Positions 7,731 to 16,544 of a stretch of 64,000 nt of DNA are shown piece after piece. Under the pieces are notes generated by a model. It had not been told where the DNA came from, made no database searches, and saw nothing but the letters and a program-made list of their open reading frames with translations. The DNA is from an uncultured Oscillatoriales cyanobacterium. Lineage in GTDB: Bacteria > Cyanobacteriota > Cyanobacteriia > Cyanobacteriales > Microcoleaceae. The stretch lies in contig CAITND010000189.1 in NCBI GenBank assembly GCA_903893625.1, positions 1 through 64,000 on the forward strand. The letters run 5' to 3'. Numbering within the stretch: position 1 is the first letter of the stretch; every line of letters starts with the position of its first letter. The position numbers and the translations under genes were made by a program.

Positions 7731-9485
7731 TTATTCAGGTAATTTCAAGTTGAGTATTGCTGCAAAACGATGGAGTCTTTCAAGAGTTACCTTTACAGGC
7801 TCATTTAATCTTTGAGAAGCACAAGTAATATGAAAATCACTAACTTCATCTTTAATCCAAGGTTCTAATCCATCTAAGTCTTGAGAGAGAACAATTAAAT
7901 CTGCTTGAGTTACTATTAAATCATTTAGTAATTCTATGTCGATTATGGGTATTTTGAATCCTAGTGGTGCAAGTTTTTGCAATCTTGTCAATATTTCAGC
8001 TACTGGTTGCTTTAGCCACATAGAAACTCGTAGAATATGATTTAGGCTAACTTCATTTTCTAACCAAGGTTCCCTTTGATCGAGGTCTTGCGATAGAGCA
8101 ATAAGATCATCTTGGTTAGCAATAAAATCACCGAGCAAATCTGGATTAGTTTCTGGTATTTCTACCCCTAATGGAATAAATCGTTGTAGTCGTTTAAGAG
8201 TTGTTGCTAAGGTTTCATTAAGAGTAACTGAGGCTCGGACTATCTGCCAATTAGGAATATTTTCTTTAAACCAAGGAGCCTCACCATCTAAATTATTTGA
8301 GAATATAATCATATCTGACTGATCAGCAATATAGTTACTAAAAACCTCTGGAGATAGCTGAGAAACATCTAAGCCTAGAGGGATAAATCTCTGTAAGCTA
8401 TTTACAATTTCTATAATAGGTTTTCCTAGTTTTTTTGCTGCTTGAACAATATGAAGAGAAGTAACTTTATTTTGTAGCCATTTGTCGGAACCATTGAGAT
8501 CATTAGATAGTAGTACCAAATCATCCTTTGAAACCTTATATTCCCTCAAGGGTTTAGATATATTTTCTGGTATTACAACTCCTTCAATACCAACAGAAAT
8601 AAAGTTTTTAAATCTTTCTATTGTTTTACCAAGTGGTTCATTTATCCAATTTGCCGATTTAAGGATATGAATTAAAGAGATTTCATCAATATAGTTGACG
8701 TTTTCCTCGTAAAAATCTTTGAATAGAAGCTTTAAATCTATATTAGTAATATCATCTAAGTTTTTAGGTGATTTTTCAGGTGTCTTAACTCCTAAAAATC
8801 TATATTTTTGCAATTTCTTAATACAACTACTGATTGATATGTCCTCCTCTATTCTATGCACTATAAAACTAGAAGTTATTTTACCTTTTTCAACCCATTC
8901 AAAGCAACCATCCTCCAGATCATCAGGATATTCGGACAGATTTCTAAAATCCTCAATAGTGACAACAAAATCTTCTAAATTATCGATAGATAATTCTGGT
9001 ATTTGTAGTCCTAAATAGATAAATTTATGTAAAGATTTAATTATTTTACTAATTGGTTTATCTAAGTCCAAACTAGCTTTCATTAAATGAATAATAAGTG
9101 GGTTTTCGTTCCACTTAAAATCTCCAAAAAACAAATAGTGATTAAGGATTCTTAAGTCTTCTAAAGTTAAAGATTTCAGAAAGTTTAAATCTATTTGTTG
9201 TAGTTCTATTCCTAAAGCAACAAAAGGACTTAATATTCCTATAATTCTAGTTACTTCTCTCAGAAGCCATTCGTTAAAATCGTCTTGAAAATCTTCATCT
9301 TCATCATCTTCAAGACCAAGACAATCCTCAAATTCCTCATAATAGTCAAGAGCCAATAATATATCAAGTAAAGAAACAAAATTTTCCGATGTAAAATTTC
9401 TTCCTCTTTTTTCTCCTGACACAATATTAAATATTTTTTTAGTCACATAGATATTATTAAATAATTCTATTTCTACTTTTCCCAA
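7731..9485 (-). CDS. Eight-repeat wHTH-like protein of an Hsp90-type conflict system
   Basis: The 584-residue protein is almost wholly made of about eight units of some 65-75 residues. The pattern is H-I-x3-A-x2-L-x2-P-(I/V)-x3-(I/L)-x2-L-x-(R/K)-F-x2-LG-(L/V)-x-(I/V)-P-E, then a variable part ending LSxDLDGxxPW. Clear units include HIVQAAKKLGKPIIEIVNSL, QIVRASVTLNETLATTLKRL and HILRVSMWLKQPVAEILTRL. From memory this matches the wHTH domains found next to Hsp90-like ATPases in bacterial conflict systems (wHTH-Hsp90_Na-associated). An acidic patch (EDDEDEDFQDDF) lies near residue 60. Its start overlaps the ATPase gene end by 13 nt, so the two are co-translated. I infer a DNA- or protein-binding sensor/adaptor; the function is unknown. 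Confidence 0.75.
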   Translation of the reverse strand: MGKVEIELFNNIYVTKKIFNIVSGEKRGRNFTSENFVSLLDILLALDYYEEFEDCLGLEDDEDEDFQDDFNEWLLREVTRIIGILSPFVALGIELQQIDLNFLKSLTLEDLRILNHYLFFGDFKWNENPLIIHLMKASLDLDKPISKIIKSLHKFIYLGLQIPELSIDNLEDFVVTIEDFRNLSEYPDDLEDGCFEWVEKGKITSSFIVHRIEEDISISSCIKKLQKYRFLGVKTPEKSPKNLDDITNIDLKLLFKDFYEENVNYIDEISLIHILKSANWINEPLGKTIERFKNFISVGIEGVVIPENISKPLREYKVSKDDLVLLSNDLNGSDKWLQNKVTSLHIVQAAKKLGKPIIEIVNSLQRFIPLGLDVSQLSPEVFSNYIADQSDMIIFSNNLDGEAPWFKENIPNWQIVRASVTLNETLATTLKRLQRFIPLGVEIPETNPDLLGDFIANQDDLIALSQDLDQREPWLENEVSLNHILRVSMWLKQPVAEILTRLQKLAPLGFKIPIIDIELLNDLIVTQADLIVLSQDLDGLEPWIKDEVSDFHITCASQRLNEPVKVTLERLHRFAAILNLKLPE

Positions 9486-11716
9486 ATATTTTTACGGTGT
9501 GAATGTAGCTTTTTATATATTGTTTCATCATATTCTCTGAATAACCAATCCTTAATCTTTGCATCAACGAAACAACAGCCAATTTCTGCAATAGGAACTT
9601 TGATCGGGCTAAAGTTAGCATAGCTTATTTCAACTGTAGTGGTTATTTGGGTATTATTTTTGATCAGCAAATCCACTATATACTCAGCTACAGAAACTTC
9701 AGATTTTTCTAATTCCCATAGCCATTCCATAGATAAAGAAGACCAATTAAGTAAAGACTCCCAACCTTTAATTAATTCATTTCTAGCCCAATTTCGATCC
9801 CACTCTATAATCCTTTTCCGATCTACTGTCAGCTTAGGACGACGAGAACGACACAAGTTAACAACAACACAGGGATGCAATTCTTCAGTCACTAAACCAT
9901 CAGATAAAATACAACCTTTTTCTGTAATCCACCATAAATCTGGATGATTAGCATTAATATAAAACTCATCAGACAATTCAGGATGTCGTAATTGTCCTGA
10001 CTCCCAAAATTCTTGCTGCTCAAATTCCTTAACTTCAGTTTTATAATCCGCAACCCATAACAACCGTTTCAGGATTTCAAGGCAAGAAATAGGCTTGTTT
10101 TGATGGTGAGTTCGGTTTAGATAAAGCCTAATTCTTGTACCCGAATCTCTCCCTTTTCCTAAATCTTGCATCCGAAAAAGACCGCTACTCCCTGGAATCC
10201 TAACTTGCAATTGACGCGCAGGTTTTCCTTGATGATCTAACCGACAGGTTTCTACCTCAATCTCATCTGTCAACATAAAATAACTCAATACCCCAACACC
10301 AAATTGACTATTTGGATAGAGACGAATTGGCGGATCACATTTCAACCACTCTGCTTGTTCTTCAATAAATTCTGGTAGATCGGCAAAACGACGACCCGCA
10401 CGAGCAAAGCATTGGGAGAGATGCTGCATTTCCATGCCAATCCCGTTATCTTCACATTCAATATATTCTCGTCCTTGTTCGTCCCTCGCTTGACGAAAGA
10501 TAATTTTTCCCTCCCATTTTTCTCCTTGATAATTTCCTCTTTGCTGCAAATATTCAAGTCTTGCTTCTCGGTAACGACAAGCATCCAAAGCATTTTGATA
10601 CAGTTCTCTAATAGCGAGAGTTGGATCGCCATACAACTGTTCTCCCATCAATAGTTCTCGAATCTCATCATGGGCGAGTTGAAAGTTAACGTGAGGGGTT
10701 TGATAAACAGGTACATTATTATTCTTCTGCTTTTCTGGCGTAATGCCATCTGGTAATAAATGAGTAGGTAAACCTTGTAGAGCGCTTATTGTGCCTTGTT
10801 TTTCTGCCGCCTGTCGCAAAATATAAGAGAGAATTTCATCAATACCTTCAATATGCTTTCTTAGAGCTAAATCTACAGCAGGATGATGACAAGTTATTTT
10901 TAGAGTACGCCCTTTACTAATAGGGTTCCATCTAGCTTGATTTAGGCTGTTTAGGACATCTTCAGGATTGAGTGGGTCGGATAATCCAATATGATCTACT
11001 AAGTCATCAGAAAGAGTACGAATATCAATGGCTAGTAATCCTGCTAGTTTAAGCAGATATGCCAACATCTTTTCACGAATATCTTGTTCGTATCGATAAG
11101 GCCCAACAGTTACTTTGTTTTGAAGAGGATCAGGACGATCATCACGATCAATACGTTCAATATCTACTAAAGTACAACGCGCCAACTCTAATAAACGTTT
11201 TGCTTGTAAAGTTTCTTTCACTAAAACAGGTTTGTTTTTATCAAAATTTTCTAGTTCATTGATAAATTCATCTGATAAATACCCACTATCTGACTTCGCC
11301 ATCCAAATTTCAATAGTTTTTAATAAACAACGGTGCATGAGCCATGTCATTACAGAATCTTTATCCGTTGTCCGTTCTTGCTCCAGTAATCGTTTAGCTT
11401 TTCGGATAAAACGAGGCTGACTTTGATGGAGTTTATCTAGAGCGTTTCCGAAATCTACTTTAATACCATTTTCGTCTAAAGATAAAGGATTTGCTTTTGC
11501 AGCCTCAATAACTCCATTTGCTAAAACTGCTTCTCGAATAAAAGGGACAGCAATTATTAACGCGGTCTCTGCCCCAGTAAGTTTAATAGGTGGTTCAGAA
11601 CAATAAATCAACAAGTCCAAAGATTCTAACATCCTTAATGGAAATTGTTGATCTCGCCAAGCATCTTGAGGAAAAACCTGAATTACTTCTTGCCATTTTT
11701 GCCAACAAATTCGCAC
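9473..11716 (-). CDS. Hsp90-like (GHKL) ATPase of a caspase-type conflict system
   Basis: The C-terminal half carries an Hsp90-type ATP-binding fold: N-box IRELYQNALDACRYR (about residue 365), G1 box CEDNGIGM (about 425), G2 box SQFGVGVLSYFM (about 475) and GTRIRLYL (about 528). The first 320 residues are helical and unassigned. The listed start is a GTG at 11716, but the frame is open and coding-like back to a TGA near 11872, with no ATG. Directly upstream, in another frame, lies a caspase N-terminus. I therefore think this is the downstream part of a formerly longer caspase-Hsp90 protein. Whether it is still translated is uncertain. The 13-nt overlap with the repeat gene downstream indicates an operon. 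Confidence 0.75.
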   Translation of the reverse strand: MRICWQKWQEVIQVFPQDAWRDQQFPLRMLESLDLLIYCSEPPIKLTGAETALIIAVPFIREAVLANGVIEAAKANPLSLDENGIKVDFGNALDKLHQSQPRFIRKAKRLLEQERTTDKDSVMTWLMHRCLLKTIEIWMAKSDSGYLSDEFINELENFDKNKPVLVKETLQAKRLLELARCTLVDIERIDRDDRPDPLQNKVTVGPYRYEQDIREKMLAYLLKLAGLLAIDIRTLSDDLVDHIGLSDPLNPEDVLNSLNQARWNPISKGRTLKITCHHPAVDLALRKHIEGIDEILSYILRQAAEKQGTISALQGLPTHLLPDGITPEKQKNNNVPVYQTPHVNFQLAHDEIRELLMGEQLYGDPTLAIRELYQNALDACRYREARLEYLQQRGNYQGEKWEGKIIFRQARDEQGREYIECEDNGIGMEMQHLSQCFARAGRRFADLPEFIEEQAEWLKCDPPIRLYPNSQFGVGVLSYFMLTDEIEVETCRLDHQGKPARQLQVRIPGSSGLFRMQDLGKGRDSGTRIRLYLNRTHHQNKPISCLEILKRLLWVADYKTEVKEFEQQEFWESGQLRHPELSDEFYINANHPDLWWITEKGCILSDGLVTEELHPCVVVNLCRSRRPKLTVDRKRIIEWDRNWARNELIKGWESLLNWSSLSMEWLWELEKSEVSVAEYIVDLLIKNNTQITTTVEISYANFSPIKVPIAEIGCCFVDAKIKDWLFREYDETIYKKLHSHRKNIWEK

Positions 11717-11847
11717 AATGTTGACGACTTGATCTTTAAGTTGATGAATAGAAGAACTCTCATTCCTTTCCTGATCTTGCCAAAGTGAAGATTGGAGTAC
11801 CGCTTCAACCCAAGGAGAATCTGCATCTTCTTGGATCGCTTCTTGAA

Positions 11848-11928
11848 CTAATCCTTTACAAATAAATTGTCAATCTTATCACTGTCATATTCTGGAACAC
11901 CAATCAACAGCGCACGACGATTTTTCAT
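11848..11928 (-). pseudogene. Truncated caspase-like (peptidase C14) N-terminus
   Basis: An ATG directly after the stop of the upstream small gene encodes 26 residues, MKNRRALLIGVPEYDSDKID and a few more, then TAG. RRALLIGVPEYDSDxIxNL is the first strand and loop of bacterial caspase-like domains. The rest of the domain, including the catalytic His and Cys, is absent. The frame shifts into coding-like sequence continuous with the Hsp90-like ORF (VQEAIQEDADSPWVEAVLQS). This looks like an internal deletion of some 200 codons that broke the frame. GGAGG in the preceding gene would be its ribosome-binding site. Confidence 0.75.
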
Positions 11929-12237
11929 CTAATCCTCCGCAAAGGTTAGTGTAATAGCTCCCTTGCCTCCTAGCTTTACAGTTCCCACAAAATTTACACC
12001 ACCTTCTGCGTTAACTTCTACACCAACTGTGACTTCCTTTAATTTAAAATTACCTACTTTCTTAATATCGCTTAATGCGTTACTGAGTCCTTGACAAATG
12101 TTATTTAGATTTTCTTTTAGCCGATCAATTGGAATTTCTTGCAGTACGATTTCAGCATCAACAGAAAAAATGCCTTTAGTATCTTGATCGCTTTCATCAG
12201 GTAAACTAACTAAGAATGGAATTGTTTGATTAGTCAT
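11929..12237 (-). CDS. Pepco-like (peptidase co-occurring) small protein
   Basis: The 102-residue protein starts MTNQTIPFLVSLPDESDQ and ends with a beta-rich segment (LKEVTVGVEVNAEGGVNFVG, then GGKGAITLTF). The pattern of an amphipathic helix followed by V-x-V-x-VEV-x-AEG and a GxKGxITLxF end resembles the Pepco/Trypco domains. From memory, these occur next to caspase-like or trypsin-like proteases in predicted conflict systems. Its TAG stop is followed at once by the ATG of the caspase fragment, so it is the first gene of this operon. Its function is unknown; it may bind or recruit the protease. Confidence 0.6.
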   Translation of the reverse strand: MTNQTIPFLVSLPDESDQDTKGIFSVDAEIVLQEIPIDRLKENLNNICQGLSNALSDIKKVGNFKLKEVTVGVEVNAEGGVNFVGTVKLGGKGAITLTFAED

Positions 12238-12716
12238 ATTAGTGAATATTTTTCAATTAAAAATCATTCTATTTATTGTACACAAAAAATATGATTTCTA
12301 TCGCAAAAAGTAAAATTTCATTACGAGAAATACTTAGCTAAGTCTGGTATTCCCCAGAACGATCCTTACATTTGCGATTTTCTTGTCTAATGCCCAAGTT
12401 GCTGCAACGGCTGCCACTGCGCCAAATCTACTCCAAAGAGCCTTAGCCAAAGGCTTCAATGTTGGTATCCAGAAATTCCGTGACTTTCTGGCGACTCTGC
12501 GCGAGACTGCGGTTAAGGAACAGGAGGTGGCGATTAGTGCGATCGCCGCTCTTGTAGTTTGGGTAAAGGAACGCAATCCAACTATGGGAAATGATAACCT
12601 CATTGTGGGTTACTGCGATCACTTTTTCTGATGAACTGCGATCATCATCTCTCAAGTTAGAAAAAAGCGATCGCCTCTTGATTCAAAAAGCGCTCGCCGA
12701 TTTTGATTCAGTTTAA
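12238..12716. other. Degraded intergenic stretch at the island edge
   Basis: This 479-nt stretch has no gene I can support. An alanine-rich frame on the plus strand (about 12338-12631, containing VAATAATAPNLLQRALAKGF) and one on the minus strand (12334-12603) are both open but lack recognisable families and ribosome-binding sites. The plus-strand frame could be a fragment of a former gene. HIP1 octamers occur near 12539 and 12667. The stretch 12238-12333 should hold the promoter of the Pepco/Hsp90 operon. Confidence 0.4.
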
Positions 12717-12995
12717 CTACTCAGAAAAGCGGTTATTCCGTTGAGATTCCAAGAGTTTTTTCTCATCTGCGGGGTTTAACTGGGGTCGGTCGATCACCAA
12801 CGTCAGCTTATTAAGCTTGCCGTTAAAACGGAAAGGAACTTGATAATCCTTATCATCTACAGGCGTAACCGTATCCGCACCCACATCAAAGTTTTCATCC
12901 CATGCCACAGTAAACGGTAGCGTCCGCTCTATTACCTGAGTTGCAACGGATTGACCGTCAACTTTTAGGATATATAACCAGGTAATAGGCCCCAT
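12717..12995 (-). pseudogene. Arylsulfatase C-terminal fragment
   Basis: The last 85 or so residues of the frame (LYILKVDGQSVATQVIERTL, then FDVGADTVTPVDDKDY and VPFRFNGKLNKLTLVI) match the C-terminal beta-sandwich of bacterial arylsulfatases: V-x-GK-x-V-A, IERTxPF, DVGxDTxTPV and PFxFxGxIxKLTV. The sulfatase catalytic domain is missing. The first residues (MGPIT) are read from heptamer-like CCCATTCC repeats, so the 5' part was replaced by repeat sequence. I read it as the scar of a deletion between ldpA and the conflict island. Confidence 0.75.
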
Positions 12996-13052
12996 TCCCC
13001 ATTCCCTATTTCCTGTTCCCTCTTTGCTGATTCTTGTGTCACCATAGAAAGT

Positions 13053-14342
13053 GTGAACACTTATGATTCCCCTTTAACAGCTTTACAACGGGGTAACTGG
13101 TTCAAACTCATTTGCGGAGCCAGTTATCAACATATTAGCGCGGTGAGAAGTTTAACCTTAGCGTACACCTTAGCAGGTGCGGATTGTATTGATGTGGCGG
13201 CTGATCCGGCAGTGATTACAGCGACTCAGGAGGCGTTAGCCCAAGCCGAATCTTTGGGGCAACAAGCCCAAGCATTAGGATTTGGCTATCGTTATCGTCC
13301 CTGGTTAATGGTCAGTCTCAATGATGGTGAAGATCCCCATTTTCGCAAAGCTGAATTTGAGGCGACGGCTTGCCCATCCAGTTGTTGGCGACCTTGCGAA
13401 ACCGTTTGTCCGACGGGTGCGATCGCATTTTCTCCGATGAAATCCGGTGTCATCGATCAATTATGCTATGGCTGTGGACGCTGTATTCCGATTTGTCCCA
13501 GTGATCTAATTTACGCCCGATCTTATGTCTTCCGCCCCGATGTGATTGCGCCGTTAGTGTTAAAAACCGGAGTAGATGCCCTAGAAATTCATACCCAAGT
13601 TGGACGAGAAACTGACTTTAAACGGCTGTGGAATAGTATCCAACCACATTTGGACAAGCTCAAACTGGTTGCCATTAGCTGTCCTGACGGGCAGGGTGTG
13701 GTGGAATATCTGCAAACCTTATCTGAAATGATCACACCCCTGAATTGTCCGTTAATCTGGCAAACCGATGGACGGCCAATGAGTGGAGATATTGGGGCGG
13801 GTACAACCTTGGCAAGTGTGAAACTTGCTCAAAAAATTTTGGCTGCAAATTTACCGGGATATGTACAACTTGCGGGTGGCACAAACGATTATACTGTAGC
13901 CAAGCTCAAATCCCTTGGGCTTTTACAGTCACCTGTTACCGATCATCCTCCTGTGGTCAAACCCGTTTTTCCAAATCCTTATAGACCCACTCAGACAATT
14001 TTTGAAAACGGTATACGGTGTACAGACGAGCCATGGCGCGTCTCTACTGACGGTCATCGGGTGGCGGGTGTGGCTTATGGTAGCTATGCCCGTGTGCTGT
14101 TGTCACCAATTTTAGAGCAGTTAGAATCCCTGTCCACTCCTGAACTCAAGATGGTAAGTCCTTCTGGGGAGGAACTGATTACCCAGAATTATCAACCCTT
14201 GAGTCAGGAGGAGATGTTTTACCGGGTAGAGAGGCAGAAGAATGTGTCTCTACTCGAAGCTAACCCTGACTTGCTGTGGCAAGCGGTGGGTAAAGCCTCA
14301 ACCCTCGTTTCCCAACTCAAATCAGTTATCAGTTACCAGTGA
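13053..14342 (+). CDS. ldpA: Light-dependent period protein LdpA (Fe-S protein)
   Basis: LdpA is a cyanobacterial iron-sulfur protein that links redox state to the KaiABC clock (established in Synechococcus). The 429-residue product starts at a GTG (NTYDSPLTALQRGNWFKLIC). Cys-rich motifs lie around CPSSCWRPCETVCPTGAI and CYGCGRCIPICPSD (ferredoxin-like, about residues 110-152), followed by a TIM-barrel-like part (IHTQVGRETDF, YVQLAGGTN). The C-terminal third contains residues encoded by a palindromic repeat (14019-14050). The last seven residues (KSVISYQ) come from the heptamer repeat after the gene. It and the next gene normally neighbour ndhN, from which they are separated here by the island. 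Confidence 0.93.
   Translation: MNTYDSPLTALQRGNWFKLICGASYQHISAVRSLTLAYTLAGADCIDVAADPAVITATQEALAQAESLGQQAQALGFGYRYRPWLMVSLNDGEDPHFRKAEFEATACPSSCWRPCETVCPTGAIAFSPMKSGVIDQLCYGCGRCIPICPSDLIYARSYVFRPDVIAPLVLKTGVDALEIHTQVGRETDFKRLWNSIQPHLDKLKLVAISCPDGQGVVEYLQTLSEMITPLNCPLIWQTDGRPMSGDIGAGTTLASVKLAQKILAANLPGYVQLAGGTNDYTVAKLKSLGLLQSPVTDHPPVVKPVFPNPYRPTQTIFENGIRCTDEPWRVSTDGHRVAGVAYGSYARVLLSPILEQLESLSTPELKMVSPSGEELITQNYQPLSQEEMFYRVERQKNVSLLEANPDLLWQAVGKASTLVSQLKSVISYQ
14019..14050. repeat. Palindromic repeat inside ldpA
   Basis: The core AGACGAGCCATGGCGCGTCT (14024-14043) is a near-perfect palindrome centred on CCATGG, flanked by TGTAC and CTACTGA. A sister copy lies between cheR and the CheW gene at 18124-18150. 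Here it is in frame and codes for CTDEPWRVST. Confidence 0.85.
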
Positions 14343-14490
14343 TCAGTTATCAGTGCAGGAATTGGCTAATTCCTTAACTATTAGCTATTAATTCTTGACT
14401 CTTAACTCTTAACTCTTAACTGATAACTGATTATTGACTCTTAACTGATAACTGATGACTGATAACTGATCACTGATTATTGATTTGAGT
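14330..14490. repeat. Heptamer repeats between ldpA and the R3H/AAA gene
   Basis: The gap is filled with ATCAGTT, ACTCTTA and GATAACT heptamers. They run from inside the last codons of ldpA to within a few bases of the next ATG. No separate Shine-Dalgarno sequence is left in front of that gene. Confidence 0.9.
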
Positions 14491-16230
14491 ATGCAAATTA
14501 CAGACGACCTGAATAGATTACTCGAAATTGTTCCCGATGAAATTCGGCAGAATTTGCAGCAGCATCCACAACGAGACAGTCTAATTGAGATTGTGATGGA
14601 TTTGGGCCGTCTTCCAGAGGCTCGTTTTCCGTCCAAAGCCGAATATCTCTCAGACACACCTGTCTCTTTGGAAGATCTGGAGCATTGTATCTTGCAAATT
14701 GGGGAGTTTAGCGGTGACAATCGAGCGGGAATTGAGCAAACTTTGCATCGAATTAGTGCAATTCGCAACCGTACCGGAAAAATTATTGGTTTAACTTGTC
14801 GGGTGGGTCGGGCCATATTTGGCAAGATTGGCATGATCCGGGATTTGGTAGAAACGGGTCAATCCATCCTACTTCTGGGTCGTCCAGGGGTTGGGAAAAC
14901 AACGGCGCTGCGAGAAATTACTCGTGTGCTGGCGGATGAGTTGGAAAAGCGGGTGGTGATTATTGACACCAGTAATGAAATTGCAGGGGATGGAGATGTT
15001 CCCCATCCTGCCATTGGCAGAGCGCGTCGGATGCAGGTGGCTCGTCCTGAACTACAACATCAAGTCATGATTGAGGCGGTGGAGAACCATATGCCCCAAG
15101 TAATCGTGATTGATGAGATTGGGACAGAATTAGAAGCTTTAGCGGCTCGAACCATTGCTGAACGGGGGGTGCAGTTGATTGGCACGGCCCATGGCAACCG
15201 GATTGAGAACTTAATGAAAAACCCAACTTTAGCAGATTTGATTGGGGGAATTCAAGCGGTGACGTTAGGGGATGAGGAGGCTCGACGTCGGGGTTCTCAA
15301 AAAACTGTGTTAGAACGCAAAGCACCCCCAACCTTTGACATTGCGATTGAAATGTTAGAGCAACAACGCTGGGTACTGCATGAATCTGTGGCGATTACGA
15401 TTGATCATCTTTTACGGGGACTGCAACCGACGCTGCAAGTTCGCACGATGAATGATGAGGGTGAAGTCAGTATTTTTCAAGAACGATATACTCCCCCGGC
15501 TCAAGTTTCACTCTTAGGAAGCGCGGCGATGAAATCCCGTGAACCTGTGGCGGCAATGCCCGGTATTCGAGGGTTGCGAGGTTCGGGGAAAATGATGCCT
15601 GTTCCCCAGGAAAATACGGGATCGGAATCTCAATATTTTGAACAACTCTTAGAACAGTCTTTTTCTGGGATTACACCCCTACACGCTGATGAAGAATTCC
15701 CTTTTATTAAGCATATTGGGGAGGGTTCATCTTTAAATATTTATCCTTATGGGATTCCTCGCCATCAAATTGAACAGGTGATCCAAACGCTATCTTTACC
15801 TGTGATCATGACGAAGGATATTGACAGTGCGGATCTGGTGTTGGCGTTGCGATCGCATATTCGGAATCAATCGAAAATGCGCCATGTCGCAAAGACTCGT
15901 CAAATTCCGATTCATACAATTAAATCAGGAACTGCACCTCAAATTGCACGAGCGTTGAGGCGTCTATTGAATATGGAAGATCCCAGCACCCCGGAAATTG
16001 CTGATTTGACTTTGTTTGCAGCGAGTGGTTCTTCTGATGAAATTGAAGCTTTAGAGGAAGCGCGTTTAGCCGTAGAACAAATTGTCATTCCTAAAGGACA
16101 ACCTGTAGAATTACTTCCCCGGTCTCCCCAAGTTAGAAAAATGCAACATGAACTGGTGGAACACTATCGCTTAAAGTCTAATAGCTTTGGGGAAGAACCT
16201 AACCGTCGTTTAAGAATTTATCCGGCCTGA
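14491..16230 (+). CDS. R3H-domain AAA ATPase (Ycf45/SpoIIIAA-like)
   Basis: A cyanobacterial/plastid Ycf45-type P-loop ATPase of 579 residues from the ATG at 14491; a TTG two codons earlier is also possible. The Walker A loop is in LLLGRPGVGKTTALRE (about residue 128) and Walker B in VIVIDEIGTELEA (about 205), with a SpoIIIAA-like core (AHGNRIENLMKNPTLADLIG). A middle domain of unknown role (about 375-530) precedes a C-terminal R3H single-stranded nucleic-acid-binding motif (VRKMQHELVEHYRLKS, then RRLRIYP). Next to ldpA it belongs to the conserved ndhN-ldpA-R3H neighbourhood. Its precise function is not known. Confidence 0.9.
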   Translation: MQITDDLNRLLEIVPDEIRQNLQQHPQRDSLIEIVMDLGRLPEARFPSKAEYLSDTPVSLEDLEHCILQIGEFSGDNRAGIEQTLHRISAIRNRTGKIIGLTCRVGRAIFGKIGMIRDLVETGQSILLLGRPGVGKTTALREITRVLADELEKRVVIIDTSNEIAGDGDVPHPAIGRARRMQVARPELQHQVMIEAVENHMPQVIVIDEIGTELEALAARTIAERGVQLIGTAHGNRIENLMKNPTLADLIGGIQAVTLGDEEARRRGSQKTVLERKAPPTFDIAIEMLEQQRWVLHESVAITIDHLLRGLQPTLQVRTMNDEGEVSIFQERYTPPAQVSLLGSAAMKSREPVAAMPGIRGLRGSGKMMPVPQENTGSESQYFEQLLEQSFSGITPLHADEEFPFIKHIGEGSSLNIYPYGIPRHQIEQVIQTLSLPVIMTKDIDSADLVLALRSHIRNQSKMRHVAKTRQIPIHTIKSGTAPQIARALRRLLNMEDPSTPEIADLTLFAASGSSDEIEALEEARLAVEQIVIPKGQPVELLPRSPQVRKMQHELVEHYRLKSNSFGEEPNRRLRIYPA

Positions 16231-16544
16231 ATCAGTGATCAGTGATCAGTGATCAGTGATCACTGATCACTGATCAGTTATCAGTTGACAGTTGACAGTT
16301 GACAGTTGACAGTTGAGGGTTAGTATTAATCAATTGGATGTTAGGAAATGAATAATTAGTTAATGACAGGAGGTATTGATGAGTGATCAGTTACCAGTGA
16401 TCAGTTATCAGTGCAAGAATTGGTCAATTCCTTAACTGTTAGCTATTAATTCTTGACTCTTAGTTCTTAACTGATGACTGATAACTGATCATTGATAACT
16501 GATCATTGATAACTGATAACTGATCACTGATAACTGATTACTGT
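16231..16544. repeat. 314-nt gap filled with heptamer repeats before cheR
   Basis: The array holds GATCAGT copies (16231-16268), GTTGACA copies (16276-16315), a short unique core (16318-16380), then mixed ATCAGTT, ATTCTTGACTCTT and GATAACT copies ending directly at the cheR ATG. No gene is visible. Since the cheR start abuts the repeat, any promoter must lie in the short unique core or farther upstream. Confidence 0.9.

Noticed and set aside
11716-11928. Programmed frameshift joining the caspase start to the Hsp90-like frame
   Set aside because: There is no slippery heptamer, and the caspase catalytic part is absent, so a deletion explains it better.
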